From Eremomyces bilateralis CBS 781.70 (lineage: Eukaryota > Ascomycota > Dothideomycetes > Eremomycetales > Eremomycetaceae), in NCBI RefSeq assembly GCF_010015585.1, contig NW_022985069.1, positions 1,655,846 through 1,719,845 of the forward strand: 64,000 nucleotides of DNA, read 5' to 3'. The notes beneath the pieces were generated by a model. It made no database searches. It saw nothing but the letters and a program-made list of their open reading frames with translations, and had not been told where the DNA came from. The position numbers and the translations under genes are program-made. Below are positions 21,532 to 32,707 of this stretch, piece after piece; the stretch's first letter is position 1, and the number at the start of each line of letters is the position of its first letter.

Positions 21532-22495
21532 ACGGGAGCCGGAAAACTGAGCATTTGAAGAAACGATAGCAGGCGTACTAGCGCGGCGTCACGATTCATT
21601 AGCGGCTTGGTTTTAGCGAGCGAGCGATTGTGCACGTATATCATAAAATCTAATAACAGGCTCATATGACAAGCTATGTTTCATCATTTGTTGTCTATTC
21701 AATTCTTGACTAGAAAGGTCTCGTCTCTGGAAACATCCCTATGCCTGTGATCGTAGGGAACCCAACAGTGCGATGCAATGGTCCACACCATCTAACCGAG
21801 GACTAAACTGAATCGTACTTGGATATCCGCTTCGCTAGCTCGTGTAAAGAACTCCAGGTACGAGCCAGCTACTGGATACATACTCAAACCTGATCCAGAG
21901 AGACATACGACCATGCGGTGAAGTGACCTATCCACAGCTGTTTCCTCAGGTCCGCCTGAATGTCAGGGGGCCGAACATCCTGCGGTTTAACTACCCTGAT
22001 TGCAGCTATTGCTTTGCGTACCCAGTAGCCCACATACTGAGGCGATCTTCCTGAAGGTTGAAGTGGAACCCCTGAGTTTGGGCTTATCTCAATGAGATTC
22101 CGAGAGTAGGTCCTGTCAGCCAGCTGGCATAACGATCAATGGACGCCTCGTGGTACATGCAAAGATTCGATAATGGCAACCTTCCGCTACACAAACGTAT
22201 GTGCAGTACAAGGGACTGTTTATCGAAGAACGGACGTTGCGAAATAGTGGGTGAGATCCATTCGCACACCAGTGGATGGCATACTGGTCCGTATGAGAGG
22301 ACATTTCCTTCGAACAAGTCCTATTAGGACGGCCCTGCCATATGTGCGAAATGGGATTGCCACACGTCGGCAGGCTTTGCGACAGGCGAGACGGTATGTC
22401 CACGATGAAGACCAGACCCTCTGCTGGTGGGAACTAGCTTCGGAAGAGGTAGATAAGGACGTGGAAGGTAGCGAACATCATGTACTACCGGTGGT
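21532..22495. other. Convergent intergenic region
   Basis: Between the 3' ends of the wall-protein gene (plus) and the IF-3 gene (minus). Only short overlapping frames near 22084-22400; no supported gene. Confidence 0.45.
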
Positions 22496-23500
22496 TCAAT
22501 ATTTGGCCCTATTGAAGCCTGGCCGTCCCCGATTTGGCTTCTGTCGCTGCCAATTCGGCCTTGGCCGCTCCATACGCTGAATATGCTCCAACTCCGCTTC
22601 TTCGGCGGCGCGGTTTGCTTTCTCCTCCTCTTTCCTCCTGCGTTTTGCCTCCGCTTTCTTCTTTCTTTCAATATCCTCCGCGGTTATCCCCGACTCCTTC
22701 GCCGGACCTGCTTCACTTTCTTTCTCAAGCTTATGGCCCTCAAAGAAGAGAGTTGCTGTTTCATCCTGAAGACCAGGTTTTTTTACATCCATAGGTTTGG
22801 ATTCTGCTGAGCCAGGGACTTCGGATAGGATGGACTTGAGGCGGTCGACGATCTCCACCCTTCTGTCGAGCGAAGGCTGCTGTGCGCGGCGCCGATTTGT
22901 ACGTCTCCTCTGAATTATTACCTCTACTTTCCTGCCCTCCTCAAGGAACTCTTGAAGCTTCTTGCATCGGTGATCGAGATCCGATTCCGAGATCTGCCAT
23001 GAGATTTCGAGGGTCTTTGAAGACAAGAGTGTCCGCTTTGAAGCCTTCTGCTTCATCTCCTTGTCGCGAAGCCTCTCCAATAGTTCCTGTGCCGTCACGA
23101 CTTTGACCAAAGGCAGGCTCAGCCCATCCTCGCCCGGGTCTCCTGAGGACGCGCCGCGTAATTGAATGACATGTTCGGTGGTCCGGTCGATACTGCGGAG
23201 GAGACTTGAAAGGGAATGTGCTTGAGGATCTACCCGACCCTCGGTGTTGATAAGGTGCACACGAAGGGTGGCAATGGCTTCATCGAGGATGTAGCCTTCG
23301 GCGAGATGCGGGAGAGCAGTCGAGGACCGAGGGGTGGAGGCCGTTGCATAACGGTATAAAGGGATTCGCTGGTGGACTCGGGGTGGATGTATGCTCAATT
23401 GAGGGCAGACTGTAGAACTCCTCAGGGTAACCAGGTCCAATGACTGGATGCAACGGCGGCAGGCTGAGAATGAAAGGGCTCCAGCCCAAGGTGATGCCAT
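22496..23500 (-). CDS. Mitochondrial translation initiation factor IF-3
   Basis: A single-exon protein of 334 residues. IF-3 keeps mitochondrial ribosomal subunits apart and checks the initiator tRNA. The N-terminus is basic and Ser/Arg rich (FSACRRCIQSLDLVTLRSS, RIPLYRYA), a mitochondrial targeting peptide. The IF-3 N-domain is seen in LDEAIATLRVHLINTEGRV; the C-domain in KTLEISWQISESDLDHRCKK, KLQEFLEEGRKVEVIIQRRR. The C-terminal third is a charged coiled-coil-like region (AEDIERKKKAEAKRRRKEEE) ending in a basic tail, as in other filamentous-fungal mtIF-3 (related to yeast Aim23). The start is the first ATG before the targeting peptide. Confidence 0.88.
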   Translation of the reverse strand: MASPWAGALSFSACRRCIQSLDLVTLRSSTVCPQLSIHPPRVHQRIPLYRYATASTPRSSTALPHLAEGYILDEAIATLRVHLINTEGRVDPQAHSLSSLLRSIDRTTEHVIQLRGASSGDPGEDGLSLPLVKVVTAQELLERLRDKEMKQKASKRTLLSSKTLEISWQISESDLDHRCKKLQEFLEEGRKVEVIIQRRRTNRRRAQQPSLDRRVEIVDRLKSILSEVPGSAESKPMDVKKPGLQDETATLFFEGHKLEKESEAGPAKESGITAEDIERKKKAEAKRRRKEEEKANRAAEEAELEHIQRMERPRPNWQRQKPNRGRPGFNRAKY

Positions 23501-24970
23501 GATGAATATAAAAGTCCCAACCGTAGTGCAAGGAGGATTAACAGGGACGAACGATTTCAGTTGATTTCATAGCCACATGCCATGTACACGAACAAAATCA
23601 CGATCGACTTGTTGTAATTTCAAAGAATTGGGAATTGGGAATGAAATTCAATTGGATCTAAGACATTCCGTACGGTAAGGCTAAAGGCGCCTATGCTCCG
23701 TGGAGGAGAGCAATCTTTGTATGACCGCCGTTCCCACTTCCCAGTGCTTGCAGGGTCACGTGCAGCACAGCTGATCAACATCTCCATCTTCTCAAGAGTT
23801 CAAGTAATAACAACAATACTCCGTAGTTAGTTAACAATAACTGACTAACTTAACTTAATTGTTTTTATAGATATAGTGCCGGCAGACAGTCATGGTGATG
23901 GCGTCTCCAAAGAGGACTGACCCTGATAACAAGACTTCATCGCTCGTTCAGGCTAACATTGATCTGGAGATCGTCGTCGTGCATTCAAGCAAAAATGGAC
24001 ACGGCGTATTTTCTTTGGGATACGAACCGTGAGGTGAGACATTTCAATCTTCTTTTCCAGAACAGTCAGTCCCACAATTCAAAGTTTATCATGATGGCTA
24101 GGGAGAGTGCGATTCCGATATCACCAGCTTGCTCGATGCTGATCCTGATGGCATTCCGCTTTTCGATGGCAGCCATTATTACCTGCCTCACTGCATGACA
24201 GTCGGCCAACCTCCCAACCTCTCCAGCTGCCATGGGAAAGCCATGATTCCGACTGAAGGATGATGATCATCCTCAATCAACAATGGCGTACGCTCGTTTG
24301 AGGTGCATGCAGGTATTTGGACTTCAATCACACCGCGTCGAATCACAAAACAAGGGAGCTCAAGAGCGTTTCTGGCTAGGTCTCCCCTTCTTTCGCCTGT
24401 CCACATTTGAGCAGCATGACATTTGAATTCATTATGAAAACCTAAACTTGGACAATTTGACTTCCGCTGGAATAAATTGCCATTGGTTGTAGCTGACGCA
24501 GCTGCACAGTCTACGCTCCGGGCATGCAGCCGCGTATGCGAGCTACAAGATCTCGACATGATGGCGGGAACCTGCTGCATGCTGAGGAATGCCGCCAGTT
24601 CGGTACTGAATCTGCCCGTTGACCTTTAAATTATCTAGACGTCTGTCATGTAGCACAGATTTCGAAGACAGGAGCCATTGAAATATCTTGCTCCCTCCTT
24701 CGCTCCCCGTCCTGTTTAGACGGCTTTACTATTCTCTTTCACCTAACATCAACCATTTCGTCATTCTCGCAAATACACGACTTCTTGAAGTTGTTGACCA
24801 ACGTATGACACGGAAAACTGCTCGTGTCATCAGACCAAACTTCCATTGTTTCTAAAGAGCGAATCTTCCATCAGCTCCTCTTTGTTCGCAAAACACCAAG
24901 TGGTTCTTCTTCAATAGGAATTTTCATTCCTCTTTCTAGTCACCGTTGAGAAACTCCCTTCACTGTCAAG
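23501..24970. other. Intergenic region with doubtful short frames
   Basis: A plus-strand ATG at 23892 opens a 46-codon frame (DPDNKTSSLVQANIDLEIVV), and a second piece after a TAG acceptor near 24102 continues as GECDSDITSLLDADPDGIPL; the donor phase does not fit cleanly, so I do not call a gene. A minus-strand frame at 24188-24580 (130 codons) overlaps it. The segment 24650-24970 is pyrimidine-rich and is likely the promoter and leader of the next gene. Confidence 0.35.
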
Positions 24971-25416
24971 ATGTCGTCCAATTGCGTTACTGTGACCACT
25001 ATCCACACCATCTGTGCCGTAAGTCATCCGTTCTTGTTCCGTGGTCACCGATAGTCTGAACAATTGTTCCATCATGCTGGCTTGAAGAATCCTCTAATTT
25101 TCTCCACTGAATTATGTTCACTATCTGTTTACACACGGCTAACTGTCACCAGGCGTCTTCCTATGCACCAACCTTGGCACCACCCGTTCCAACGGCTGGA
25201 GGAAATGCGACCGTACCCAGCTCGGGTGCCAGCTCAGTGGGCGAATCTCGCTCTTCAGTGTTGCCGAGTGCAACGCATCCTACTACTACCTCGGCGAGCC
25301 CGTCCGCATCAACCCCAGCTCAAGCTACGGGTCTGGCGGTCGCGACTCAACCGGGCAAGGTGGATGGGTGGATGGGCCTGCTGGTCGCTGCACTTGCGAT
25401 GTTGGCTATGTTCTAG
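24971..25416 (+). CDS. Small Ser/Thr-rich protein with hydrophobic C-terminal tail
   Basis: Exons 24971-25018 and 25153-25416 (GTAAGT; GGCTAAC branch; CAG; phase 0) give 103 residues. The first 16 residues (MSSNCVTVTTIHTICA) have no classical signal peptide; the middle is Ser/Thr/Pro/Ala rich (SSGASSVGESRSSVLPSATH) and the last 18 (GWMGLLVAALAMLAMF) are hydrophobic. This recalls fungal GPI-anchored Ser/Thr-rich mini-proteins, but without a signal peptide it could instead be tail-anchored, or an upstream exon may be missing. The ATG has a good context (gtcaagATG). No functional family recognised. Confidence 0.6.
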
Positions 25417-26019
25417 ACCTCTGTTTCGGGATTTGGATGTCGTATATGGGTGGAGGTTTGGTGGTAAAGCGCGGCAGATCGGGGGTCTCGGCCTGAAGGG
25501 GCCGAATGGACAGTAGTCTAATGGAGCATGTCCATATTCTGGAGATCTACATGATAGGGACAGGTCATTCTAGTTGATCAGCGTGCAGCAAATTAAACAA
25601 GTATCGCAATATATTTCTGCCCAACATATATCAGCGTACCTTAGACGCGATCCGAGTTGCGAAAGAAAGGGTTGACTTCGGCATCTCTTCACCAACCGAA
25701 TAAATTTTCATACAAAAATCAGGCGCCTTTCGAGGATATCGGCTCCATCATCCGTACAATTAATCGGCCTCCTGTTTGCGGATCATCATGGAGACATCGG
25801 GATTCGGTCCTGGCATACCAGAATACAGCGGGCTGAAGAGACCATCGTCGCAATATCTGATCAGCTCAAATCATCGTGAACAAAATTTGTCGGGAATTGT
25901 TATGCACTTGAATGGAGTACAGTGTAACTCATTGAACTTTTCTGCGTTGTTCATAGTATTATCCTAGGGCGATCGTTTCATTTGTTGTTCAGACCTATCC
26001 TTCCCTTTCGTTCTACAAC
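25417..26019. other. Intergenic region upstream of GAR transformylase
   Basis: AT-rich, only short frames. It should include the 3' end of the Ser/Thr-rich gene and the ADE8 promoter. Confidence 0.45.
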
Positions 26020-26715
26020 ATGACTGATACCAACCCATCCTCAATCGCCCGCATCACCGTGCTCATTTCTGGCAATGGCAGCAACTTACAGGCCCTGATC
26101 GACGCCATCCGTGACGGTCAGATCGCTGGTAGAATTATCCGCGTCATATCGAATCGAAAGGCTGCATATGGTTTGACCCGCGCCGCCAATGCGTTGATTG
26201 CCACCGAATACCACAATTTGCTTCTGTATAAAAAGAAGTATGCCAAATTGGCCGAGACTTCGAATAGTGAAATCACCGCGGATCAAGCTGCACGAGAAGC
26301 TTATGACGCCGACTTGACCGAATTGATTCTCAAAGACGAACCCGACCTTGTGGTTTGCGCCGGATTCATGCACGTCCTCAGCATGACGTTTCTGGAGCCC
26401 ATGGACAAGGCCGGCGTACCCGTCATCAACCTTCATCCGGCGCTTCCAGGACAATTCAACGGAACCGATGCTATTGGACGAGCCCATAGAGACTGGCTAG
26501 CGGGAAAGATCTCCAAGACTGGCGTAATGGTGCACTTCGTCATCAAAGAAGTCGACATGGGCGAGCCGGTCGAAGTGGAAGAGATACCGTTTGAGTCTGG
26601 GGACGAAGACTTGGAGAAGTTTGAGGAAAAACTCCATCGGGTTGAATGGGGCGTCATCGTGAGAGGTACACGCAAAGCAATTGAGGCTGTTAAGAAGCAA
26701 AAAGAGCAACGTTGA
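26020..26715 (+). CDS. ADE8: Phosphoribosylglycinamide formyltransferase (GAR transformylase)
   Basis: A single exon of 231 residues. The enzyme transfers a formyl group from 10-formyl-tetrahydrofolate to GAR, the third step of de novo purine synthesis, in the cytosol. The N-terminal phosphate-binding loop reads VLISGNGSNLQALIDA; the folate/catalytic block is VVCAGFMHVLSMTFLE then INLHPALPGQFNGTDAI, with the catalytic Asn-His pair (NLH) present; the downstream catalytic Asp lies in VIKEVDMGEPV. Length matches monofunctional fungal Ade8. All key residues are present, so it should be active. Confidence 0.95.
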   Translation: MTDTNPSSIARITVLISGNGSNLQALIDAIRDGQIAGRIIRVISNRKAAYGLTRAANALIATEYHNLLLYKKKYAKLAETSNSEITADQAAREAYDADLTELILKDEPDLVVCAGFMHVLSMTFLEPMDKAGVPVINLHPALPGQFNGTDAIGRAHRDWLAGKISKTGVMVHFVIKEVDMGEPVEVEEIPFESGDEDLEKFEEKLHRVEWGVIVRGTRKAIEAVKKQKEQR

Positions 26716-27191
26716 GAAACCTTCCGCATACACATTGGTTGGAAAGATCAGGGTACCCAAGATGCGACTTGGGACATCTAAAGGAGGACTACGGAAGGCA
26801 ATTGGAAGACTTCCCGCAATCATTTTGCTCTGGATGAACCCCGAGTATCGCACGGAACCACCCCGTTTTGGGCATCTTTTGTTCAAAAGGTCTCCGGACA
26901 ACCAAGGCAGGCAGCCGTGCGCAGCTCTCAAATTGGATTGGGGAGTGGGTTCGCATTCTCGCCTACAAGGAGTATGCTTCGACAGCAAGTACCCGAGATC
27001 GTTGCGTTGAAGGGGACGAAGCGAGCATGGATGAACGACTGATGGGACTATACACATCGTACTGAATGTTGATTCAGGCTCCCTTTCTTTCTTAAGGCTC
27101 CTTCGTGGTTCGACGAGAGCTAGCAGACTCAAACATCGGCCAACCAGACCTAGGCATAATAATAACCAAAGCGTCCAAAGCAAACCGATAT
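26716..27191. other. Convergent intergenic region
   Basis: Between the 3' ends of ADE8 (plus) and the GNAT gene (minus). Nothing else supported. Confidence 0.5.
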
Positions 27192-27893
27192 CTACGAAGG
27201 CACCGGCTCCGCATCTCGGAACATTAAAGTCATGATGTCCACAGAGTCTCCACCCCATTTGCTTAGATCAAAAACTTTCCTCTCAACTTCCTTGAAGCCA
27301 AATTTTTCATACAACCCTTTCCCCTTCTGTGAGGCCTCTAGAAAGGCTCGAACACGGTATTTATCGGCTTGCTCGCAACCCCATTTCATAATGATGGCCC
27401 CTGCACCCCGCCTCTGATAATCTGGATGCGTAGTAAGGAGATGTAGGACTGAAATCACTGTCAGGACATGTTTCTGTAACCCTTCCGACTTCCACTTCTA
27501 CTTACAAGCGATCGGACCATTACCCATGACATTCCGCCTCGCGTGAGTCAAGTAGCCGAAGAATTCTTCCCAAGCTTCTGGATGGGCAGTAGGAGGTATC
27601 GGTACAGGCCCCGTATCCTCCAGAAATTGCTCCATCGGCCGCTCTTCTTGGCGGATTTCCCAATATGCTACCGCAACAATGGCTTTCGTATCGCTGTCGA
27701 CAACTTTCACATAGCGACTATGCGGATCATCTCTGAAATGACCCAAATGACGATCCCGCGTGCTTGCCAGGACCTCTGGCGTCAAGTCGCCAAGAGTGAG
27801 GAGGTCCGCGATGCCGCCTTGAAAGGAGCTACGGGAAATCCGTGCGAAGTCGTCGAAGTCGGTTTCGACCATTGGGTGGAGTTCTAGAACCAT
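27192..27893 (-). CDS. GNAT-family N-acetyltransferase
   Basis: Two exons (27506-27893 and 27192-27457; GTAAGT/CAG, phase 1) give 217 residues. The N-terminal motif (ELHPMVETDFDDFARISRSS) and beta-strands (SRYVKVVDSDTKAIVAVAYW) are typical of GNAT proteins. Motif A, which binds acetyl-CoA, is LLTTHPDYQRRGAGAIIMKW (Q/R-x-x-G-x-G/A). Motif B follows as EASQKGKGLYEKFGFKEVER. The acyl acceptor cannot be told; similar fungal proteins act on small molecules. The start used is the ATG at 27893; the frame extends five codons upstream only to a GTG. Confidence 0.88.
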
Positions 27894-29382
27894 AGCTGCT
27901 TGTGGCACGAGCGTGATAGGACTTAGGGCATCTACGAAGTTAACAAAAATCTAGGCGCTGCGCAGTCTTTCTTTTATGTCTTGCAGATGGAACTCATGGA
28001 GCACATCAACGTGAGTCAACGCGTGCCGAACCCGGTTAGCAGGAATTTTTTGCTGTTTCGTTTGACGGCACATCGAGCATGGAGGTAAATTCTAAAATGC
28101 GGAGCCCATGTCAGGAAATATCGGTAACATGATGTGGGCTAGGGTGGGGTAGGAACTGGTCCCTGATGTAACCCTGCTGACTGAGCCCCTGATATCATCG
28201 CCAAACGCTTTGAACCTCACTTCCTCCCTGTCCCATGAGTAAGAAGATACTGCCGGGTCTGCAGTGTCTGTTACAAAGCGATGTATAGTGCAAGTTCCAG
28301 GCATATTTGGTCTCGAGGCATTGAAAGAAAACCGGCCGAATAACTGGTTCAGTGGCTGCAAAGCGATTAATCCTCGACAGTGGAAATGTTCACACTGAAT
28401 ACTCTAGGCCAGGCGTTTAAAGAGCTATCATGATTTAGTTTCTTGTAGTCTCGGCGATTGCTTTAATTTTGACTGATAGAGGATTACCCGCCGCTGGGCA
28501 TTTGCGCTGGTGCAGCCTCAGCTCGAAAACGCCAACCGGAATATAGCGGTTTGATCGCTTGTCTTGTCGTAAACGCGACGCCAGCATAGGATGTTGACTG
28601 TCTTGAACTGCGCGATCCAACCCAAATACAAGAGCGAGGGAAACCCATTATCCGGTGTTTGTTCCACTTCCTTCCCCCACTACGTCCTAGACCACGGAAT
28701 ATTCCCAATTCATTGATGTGTCGGTCGTCCCTCGCATCCAACGACACGGGAGCATCGTCGTCTTCCTCCTACTTAGCACAATGGTTAGAAAAATCGCTGG
28801 ACCGGGGGTTTCAAATGCCCACGCATACATTGCACGACCTGGGTGATGCCAATGGAAGTCAAGCTGACTCGAGACCACCCATTCTTCTATCTCGACGTTC
28901 CGCTTGCCCCTGGAGGCTCGACCGGACTCGAGTCCGTGGATGTAAATTCCTCACTGAACGTATGAAGCCTGGGCATCTGTGAGCGCTTCTTCTTGATGCT
29001 CAACCCTGGACACTTACGTTCGCAGACACCATATATGCAAGCGCAGATGTCTTGCAGCCATGCTGGCATCCACGCAGGCCACATCTTGTTGAAGGGCCTT
29101 TCTTTGGAGGTCAAATTAAAGGGGGGTGAACAACGAAGTCGTCAGATTTGCCTTTGTCGTTTACATTGCGAGTTATAAAGTAGGGCGACAGGATTAGAAT
29201 TTATCTGCAATTCACATGTTTCATCGCTTAGTCGTCGTCAACAAAGACCGCAAGGCCGCTCTGTGAGATTTACAGAGGAATTTTCGTGATAGCCTCGATA
29301 AGGGACGTCTAAACATTGTAATGTCTCTATATCTAACCTCCCAGTCGCAGCCAAAGTTTCACTGCGAAAGTATGACATCAAC
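27894..29382. other. 1.5-kb intergenic region
   Basis: No supported gene. Short frames near 28092-28360 and 28659-28980 lack family resemblance. A weak tRNA-box-like pair near 28777-28835 was examined and rejected. Confidence 0.4.
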
Positions 29383-30295
29383 TCACTGGTATGCCTTACT
29401 CCTGACATAGCGCAGCCACCAAGTATGGATTCTAGGATCCATTGTTAACTCAGGATGGAAGCTCGTCCCCAAAACGTTTCCCTGGCGGACGGCCACAATC
29501 CTGCCTTGCTCTTCTCCAGCTTGGCGTGGAAGCCGAGCCAAAACTTCAACCTCTCCCTTCGCAGCCAGCTGTGCAGCCTCTGTCTTTGGCAGTAATGAGG
29601 ACGCAACAACCAGTGATGGATTATCCACATCTTTGACCTGTATCCCTGGCTGGTTGGAGAGAATCTCTTGCACAATGGGTGCCCGAATAAAGATCGCATG
29701 GAACTGCAGGTGTTCCTTCTGTTCCATCCCCTGTGTGCCATTCAGCCCCTCAGTACCCAGCGTTTGAGGACCAACGGCGGGAAAATAAATGTCGATATTG
29801 GACTCGAAGGATTCGACTTGCCGACCGAAATGGTTACGATCAACTCGGACATCCAGACCACCAATCAAGTCCTGACCACCTTTCTTCGTACGGTTGGCAG
29901 ATTCGGAGAGAAGGATGAGACCGGCACAAGTCCCCCAAGTGGGTTTACAGTATCCTCTTGACTCAACAGTAAGCATCGGCTCAAACTTCATGCGTGGACG
30001 AGACATACTTTACAAACTCTTGAAGAGGCCCAAGGATTCCGGATCTTTGAGCGACAAGGCTCATTGTCGTACTTTCTCCGCCAGGTATAATCAGGGCATC
30101 GCACATATCCAATTCTTTTGCCGTCCTGACTTCCATAAAGCACCATTCTACATTATGGTCGCCATCTTGGTCTACGCCCAGGCTCGCAGAGGCAGTGCGG
30201 AGCAGCTGGACATGCTCAGAAAAAGCACCTTGCAAGGCAAGGACCCCAACTGTTATCTTCCGCCCGGACGATGAAGGCGACGCCGATTGTGTCAT
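29383..30295 (-). CDS. SNO1: Pyridoxal 5'-phosphate synthase glutaminase subunit (Sno/Pdx2/PdxT)
   Basis: This class I amidotransferase subunit hydrolyses glutamine and channels ammonia to the Snz/Pdx1 synthase for vitamin B6. Exons 30009-30295 and 29383-29956 (GTATGT; AAG acceptor; phase 2) give 286 residues. Hallmarks are [16 protein letters not shown] at the N-terminus, the oxyanion motif PGGESTT, the nucleophile in [10 protein letters not shown] (C106), and the His-Glu pair in SFHPEL (H263, E265), so the triad is complete. Two inserts (PTAEADLIGGL-like region and [17 protein letters not shown]) are longer than in bacteria, as in other ascomycetes. An in-frame ATG 26 codons upstream exists; the later one matches the family start. 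Confidence 0.92.
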
Positions 30296-30844
30296 TGCAG
30301 ATGCATATCGACAACGCGAAACCAGGAACCTGGAGTTTTCGAAAGATTGACATGGAGGAGTCATGATCGTCAAATTCGGCGTTATCGATAACAGACCCCT
30401 GGACAGGAGGCTTGAACAGAACCCTGTCGCTTATCCATGTCACTCGTCCCTCTCGTCGTGGTGTGCTTGGCGGAACGCCACAGTTCGTCCCGCTCCGCCA
30501 ACTGCTCCGCTCCGGCGTCCTCAAGGCAGATATGTAACAGATTTCTCTAGCAGACCCTGACTTAACCTCACGAATCATCTCCATCATCTTCCAAGGCGGA
30601 CTTTGGGCGAACCAGCAATGAGAACTCCGAGTCCACCTCTTGGGGCAAAAGATGCCCGTTGTTCGCCTTGCATTTGTAGTCTTGTAGGATTGAGCCTTGC
30701 TAGTGGCGATGATAAAATGTCAAGCGTCTGCCGCGTTTAAAAGAATAAGTCTTCCAGCGTGCGAAGCGCCCTTTCTGCTTAATTCACTCATTACTGCCAT
30801 TATATCCGTTATTATTTTAAACCGGGCTTATATCGAATACTATT
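30296..30844. other. Divergent intergenic region
   Basis: Promoter region shared by the PLP-synthase subunit (minus) and the unknown gene at 30845 (plus). A TTATTTTAAA-type AT-rich stretch lies just before 30845. Confidence 0.45.
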
Positions 30845-31540
30845 ATGGGTTTCATGCGGCGCTCTGGAAAGAATGAAGAGAAGAGGAGCGAGGAGCAGGA
30901 GGGTGGACTGCGAGAAGCCACTCAGTACTTCATAATCGACAAGCACTCAACCTGGAGAAAAGAAATCAAGATCTTTGACATCACAAGCCTCATCGAGCTG
31001 CCCTATTTATCCGAGGCATGGGACGATCATATCCGAACGATCCAAAGCCGTATTCCAGGAAAGAGCAAGGATGGAACAGAAATCCTACCGAGTCTGGAGA
31101 TTTCACGCGCCAGATTCTTCACCTCGATGATGACTATAAGCCAACCACCCGACACATCACCAATCGGAACTTGGAAAGGATCGATATTTAGCACACAGAA
31201 ATCCGTGTTCGAGTTCCCTGCGGACAGCCCGCACTCGAGTCACCCCATCGTAATGAAGCCGATGGGATTGTGGACAGCGAGCGAGGAATTCGTCAAAGAG
31301 TCGGTTCGACATATCGGCAAGTTCGACAAGCGCCTGAGTAGCCGGTATTTCACGCTTTTCAAACAAATTGGCAGCCAGGAGATACCAGTCGCCCAGTATC
31401 GATCCACGAAATTGTCGGTTTGGATTGGGGGCGGTGTTCTTGCCATTGATGATAAGGAAATTGATCCCGTTGTTGCAGTTCTTTGGTGCGCCAACATGCT
31501 GAGGAAAGTTGAGCAGCGGGGTGCAGAGAGTGCTGTATGA
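30845..31540 (+). CDS. Conserved-looking hypothetical protein
   Basis: A single exon of 231 residues that I do not recognise. The first 25 residues are strongly charged (SGKNEEKRSEEQEGG). The body has well-mixed composition and alternating strand-like segments (QYFIIDKHSTWRKEIKIFD, SRYFTLFKQIGSQEIPVAQY, KLSVWIGGGVLAIDDKEIDP), ending in a predicted helix (VVAVLWCANMLRKVEQRG). The beta-rich body with one C-terminal hydrophobic helix recalls tubby C-terminal/LURP-one-like folds, but this is a guess from layout. No signal peptide. The ATG is the first in frame. Confidence 0.6.
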   Translation: MGFMRRSGKNEEKRSEEQEGGLREATQYFIIDKHSTWRKEIKIFDITSLIELPYLSEAWDDHIRTIQSRIPGKSKDGTEILPSLEISRARFFTSMMTISQPPDTSPIGTWKGSIFSTQKSVFEFPADSPHSSHPIVMKPMGLWTASEEFVKESVRHIGKFDKRLSSRYFTLFKQIGSQEIPVAQYRSTKLSVWIGGGVLAIDDKEIDPVVAVLWCANMLRKVEQRGAESAV

Positions 31541-32248
31541 TCCTTATGCTCCCCTAACTTTCCGACGGCTTGCATGTCAATGTCTTGATTTTGGAAATAC
31601 GTTCGAGTTCAGTTATGACGAAATGCTTGCATCTGTTATTCCACAGACACTACCTTAACCTCGAATACGGCAGAAGGGTATTGCAGCTCACCCACTTATA
31701 CATAGTTGCGTGACATGTCAACGAAATCCGCAAACCGGAAACCCTTGGCTCATGCATATGCTCTTAACACATCAAACCTGGTTCCAGTCAACACCTCAGT
31801 TCTGGTTACTTCTATTCCTATAATTTCTAGTCGCCTGCTTCTTTGCTTTTAACTGGAGCCTAAAGGGAAGTGCTATTCAACTCACTGAAAGCGTCTCACC
31901 TTTCCCATTTTCACTTTTCAGTTGGAGCCTACTCAACGCACTGAAAGCCTCCCGCATATCCAATCCTCGATCTTCCCTTGTCCTCACTTCACACCTCGAA
32001 CTCTTCACTTCAGTTCGGCCCTACTCGACTCACTGAAACCTCCATCTTCTTACCGTCCTCGGATCTTTCTATCCTCTTCACCTCTGCCTTCATCTTGGGT
32101 TCCTTCAGTCAATTCGTATCTGCCTCAATCCAGTGCTGCCGCACCGCAACGTCATTCAGTCATACCTGAATCAAATGTAAGGACATTCCTTATTCACTGA
32201 ATCCGTATGAACCTTGAACTGACTTCATATACAGACGTCACAACCATC
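31541..32248. other. Leader region of the small nuclear protein gene, with degenerate direct repeats
   Basis: No gene. The stretch 31850-32160 is strongly pyrimidine-rich (TTC/CTC/TCA) and includes three related copies of a GGAGCCTA...CTCACTGAAAGC unit (separate entry). Confidence 0.5.
31853..32040 (+). repeat. Three degenerate direct repeats in a leader
   Basis: Copies at 31853-31893, 31921-31948 and 32014-32040 share the core tGGAGCCTA / CTCaACTCACTGAAAGC. The first copy has an insert between the two halves; the third is diverged (CGGCCCTA...CTCACTGAAAC). Spacing is about 68 and 93 bp. Confidence 0.5.
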
Positions 32249-32707
32249 ATGGCAGCTGTTACCAACAAACAGCAAGGCTGGTCTGAAGAAGAGACTGCGG
32301 CTCTCCAGTACATACTCGCGTTCGGTCCCACTGGGATCCGCGGTGATAACAAGACTATCGTTGAGCTGCTGGGCACTAGCCGCACTCCTATCGCAGTCGG
32401 GTAAGCTTGCATCATGTCAACGCCTTAGACATCTTTCACTTACACCTTCTGTAGCAAGAAGATCGTACGACTGCGAGAAGATCTCGAATCCAAGAACGCC
32501 GTGATCGCCGAAAAGATCAAGGCACTCGGCCCTGTCGGAACGCCTAAGCGTGGAAGGAAGGCGGGGGTCAAGGTGACCAATGGTCATGACGACGACGACG
32601 ACGAATCCCCCTCGAAAAAGCAGAAGACGACGAAGGTGGGGACCAAGGTGTCTGATGCGACTGAGGATGCGGCTGAAGTCAATGGGCAACGTGATGAAGT
32701 CGTATAG
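32249..32707 (+). CDS. Small nuclear DNA-binding-like protein A (paralogue of 34478)
   Basis: Exons 32249-32400 and 32455-32707 (GTAAGC/TAG, phase 2) give 134 residues. Residues 9-65 look like a Myb/homeodomain-like three-helix unit starting with Trp (WSEEETAALQYILAFGPTGI, then TIVELLGTSRTPIAVGKKIV). A basic stretch (PKRGRKAGVKV), an acidic run (DDDDDE) and KKQK give nuclear-localisation features; the tail is acidic. The same helix plan, length class and tail occur in the next gene at 34478. DNA or histone binding is an inference from the fold-like pattern and charge; no exact family recognised. Confidence 0.72.

Noticed and set aside
28777-28835. tRNA-like box A (TAGCACAATGG) and a weak box B-like GGGTTTCAAAT
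   Set aside because: Box B does not match GGTTCGANTCC, and I could not pair an acceptor stem or a proper anticodon arm around it.
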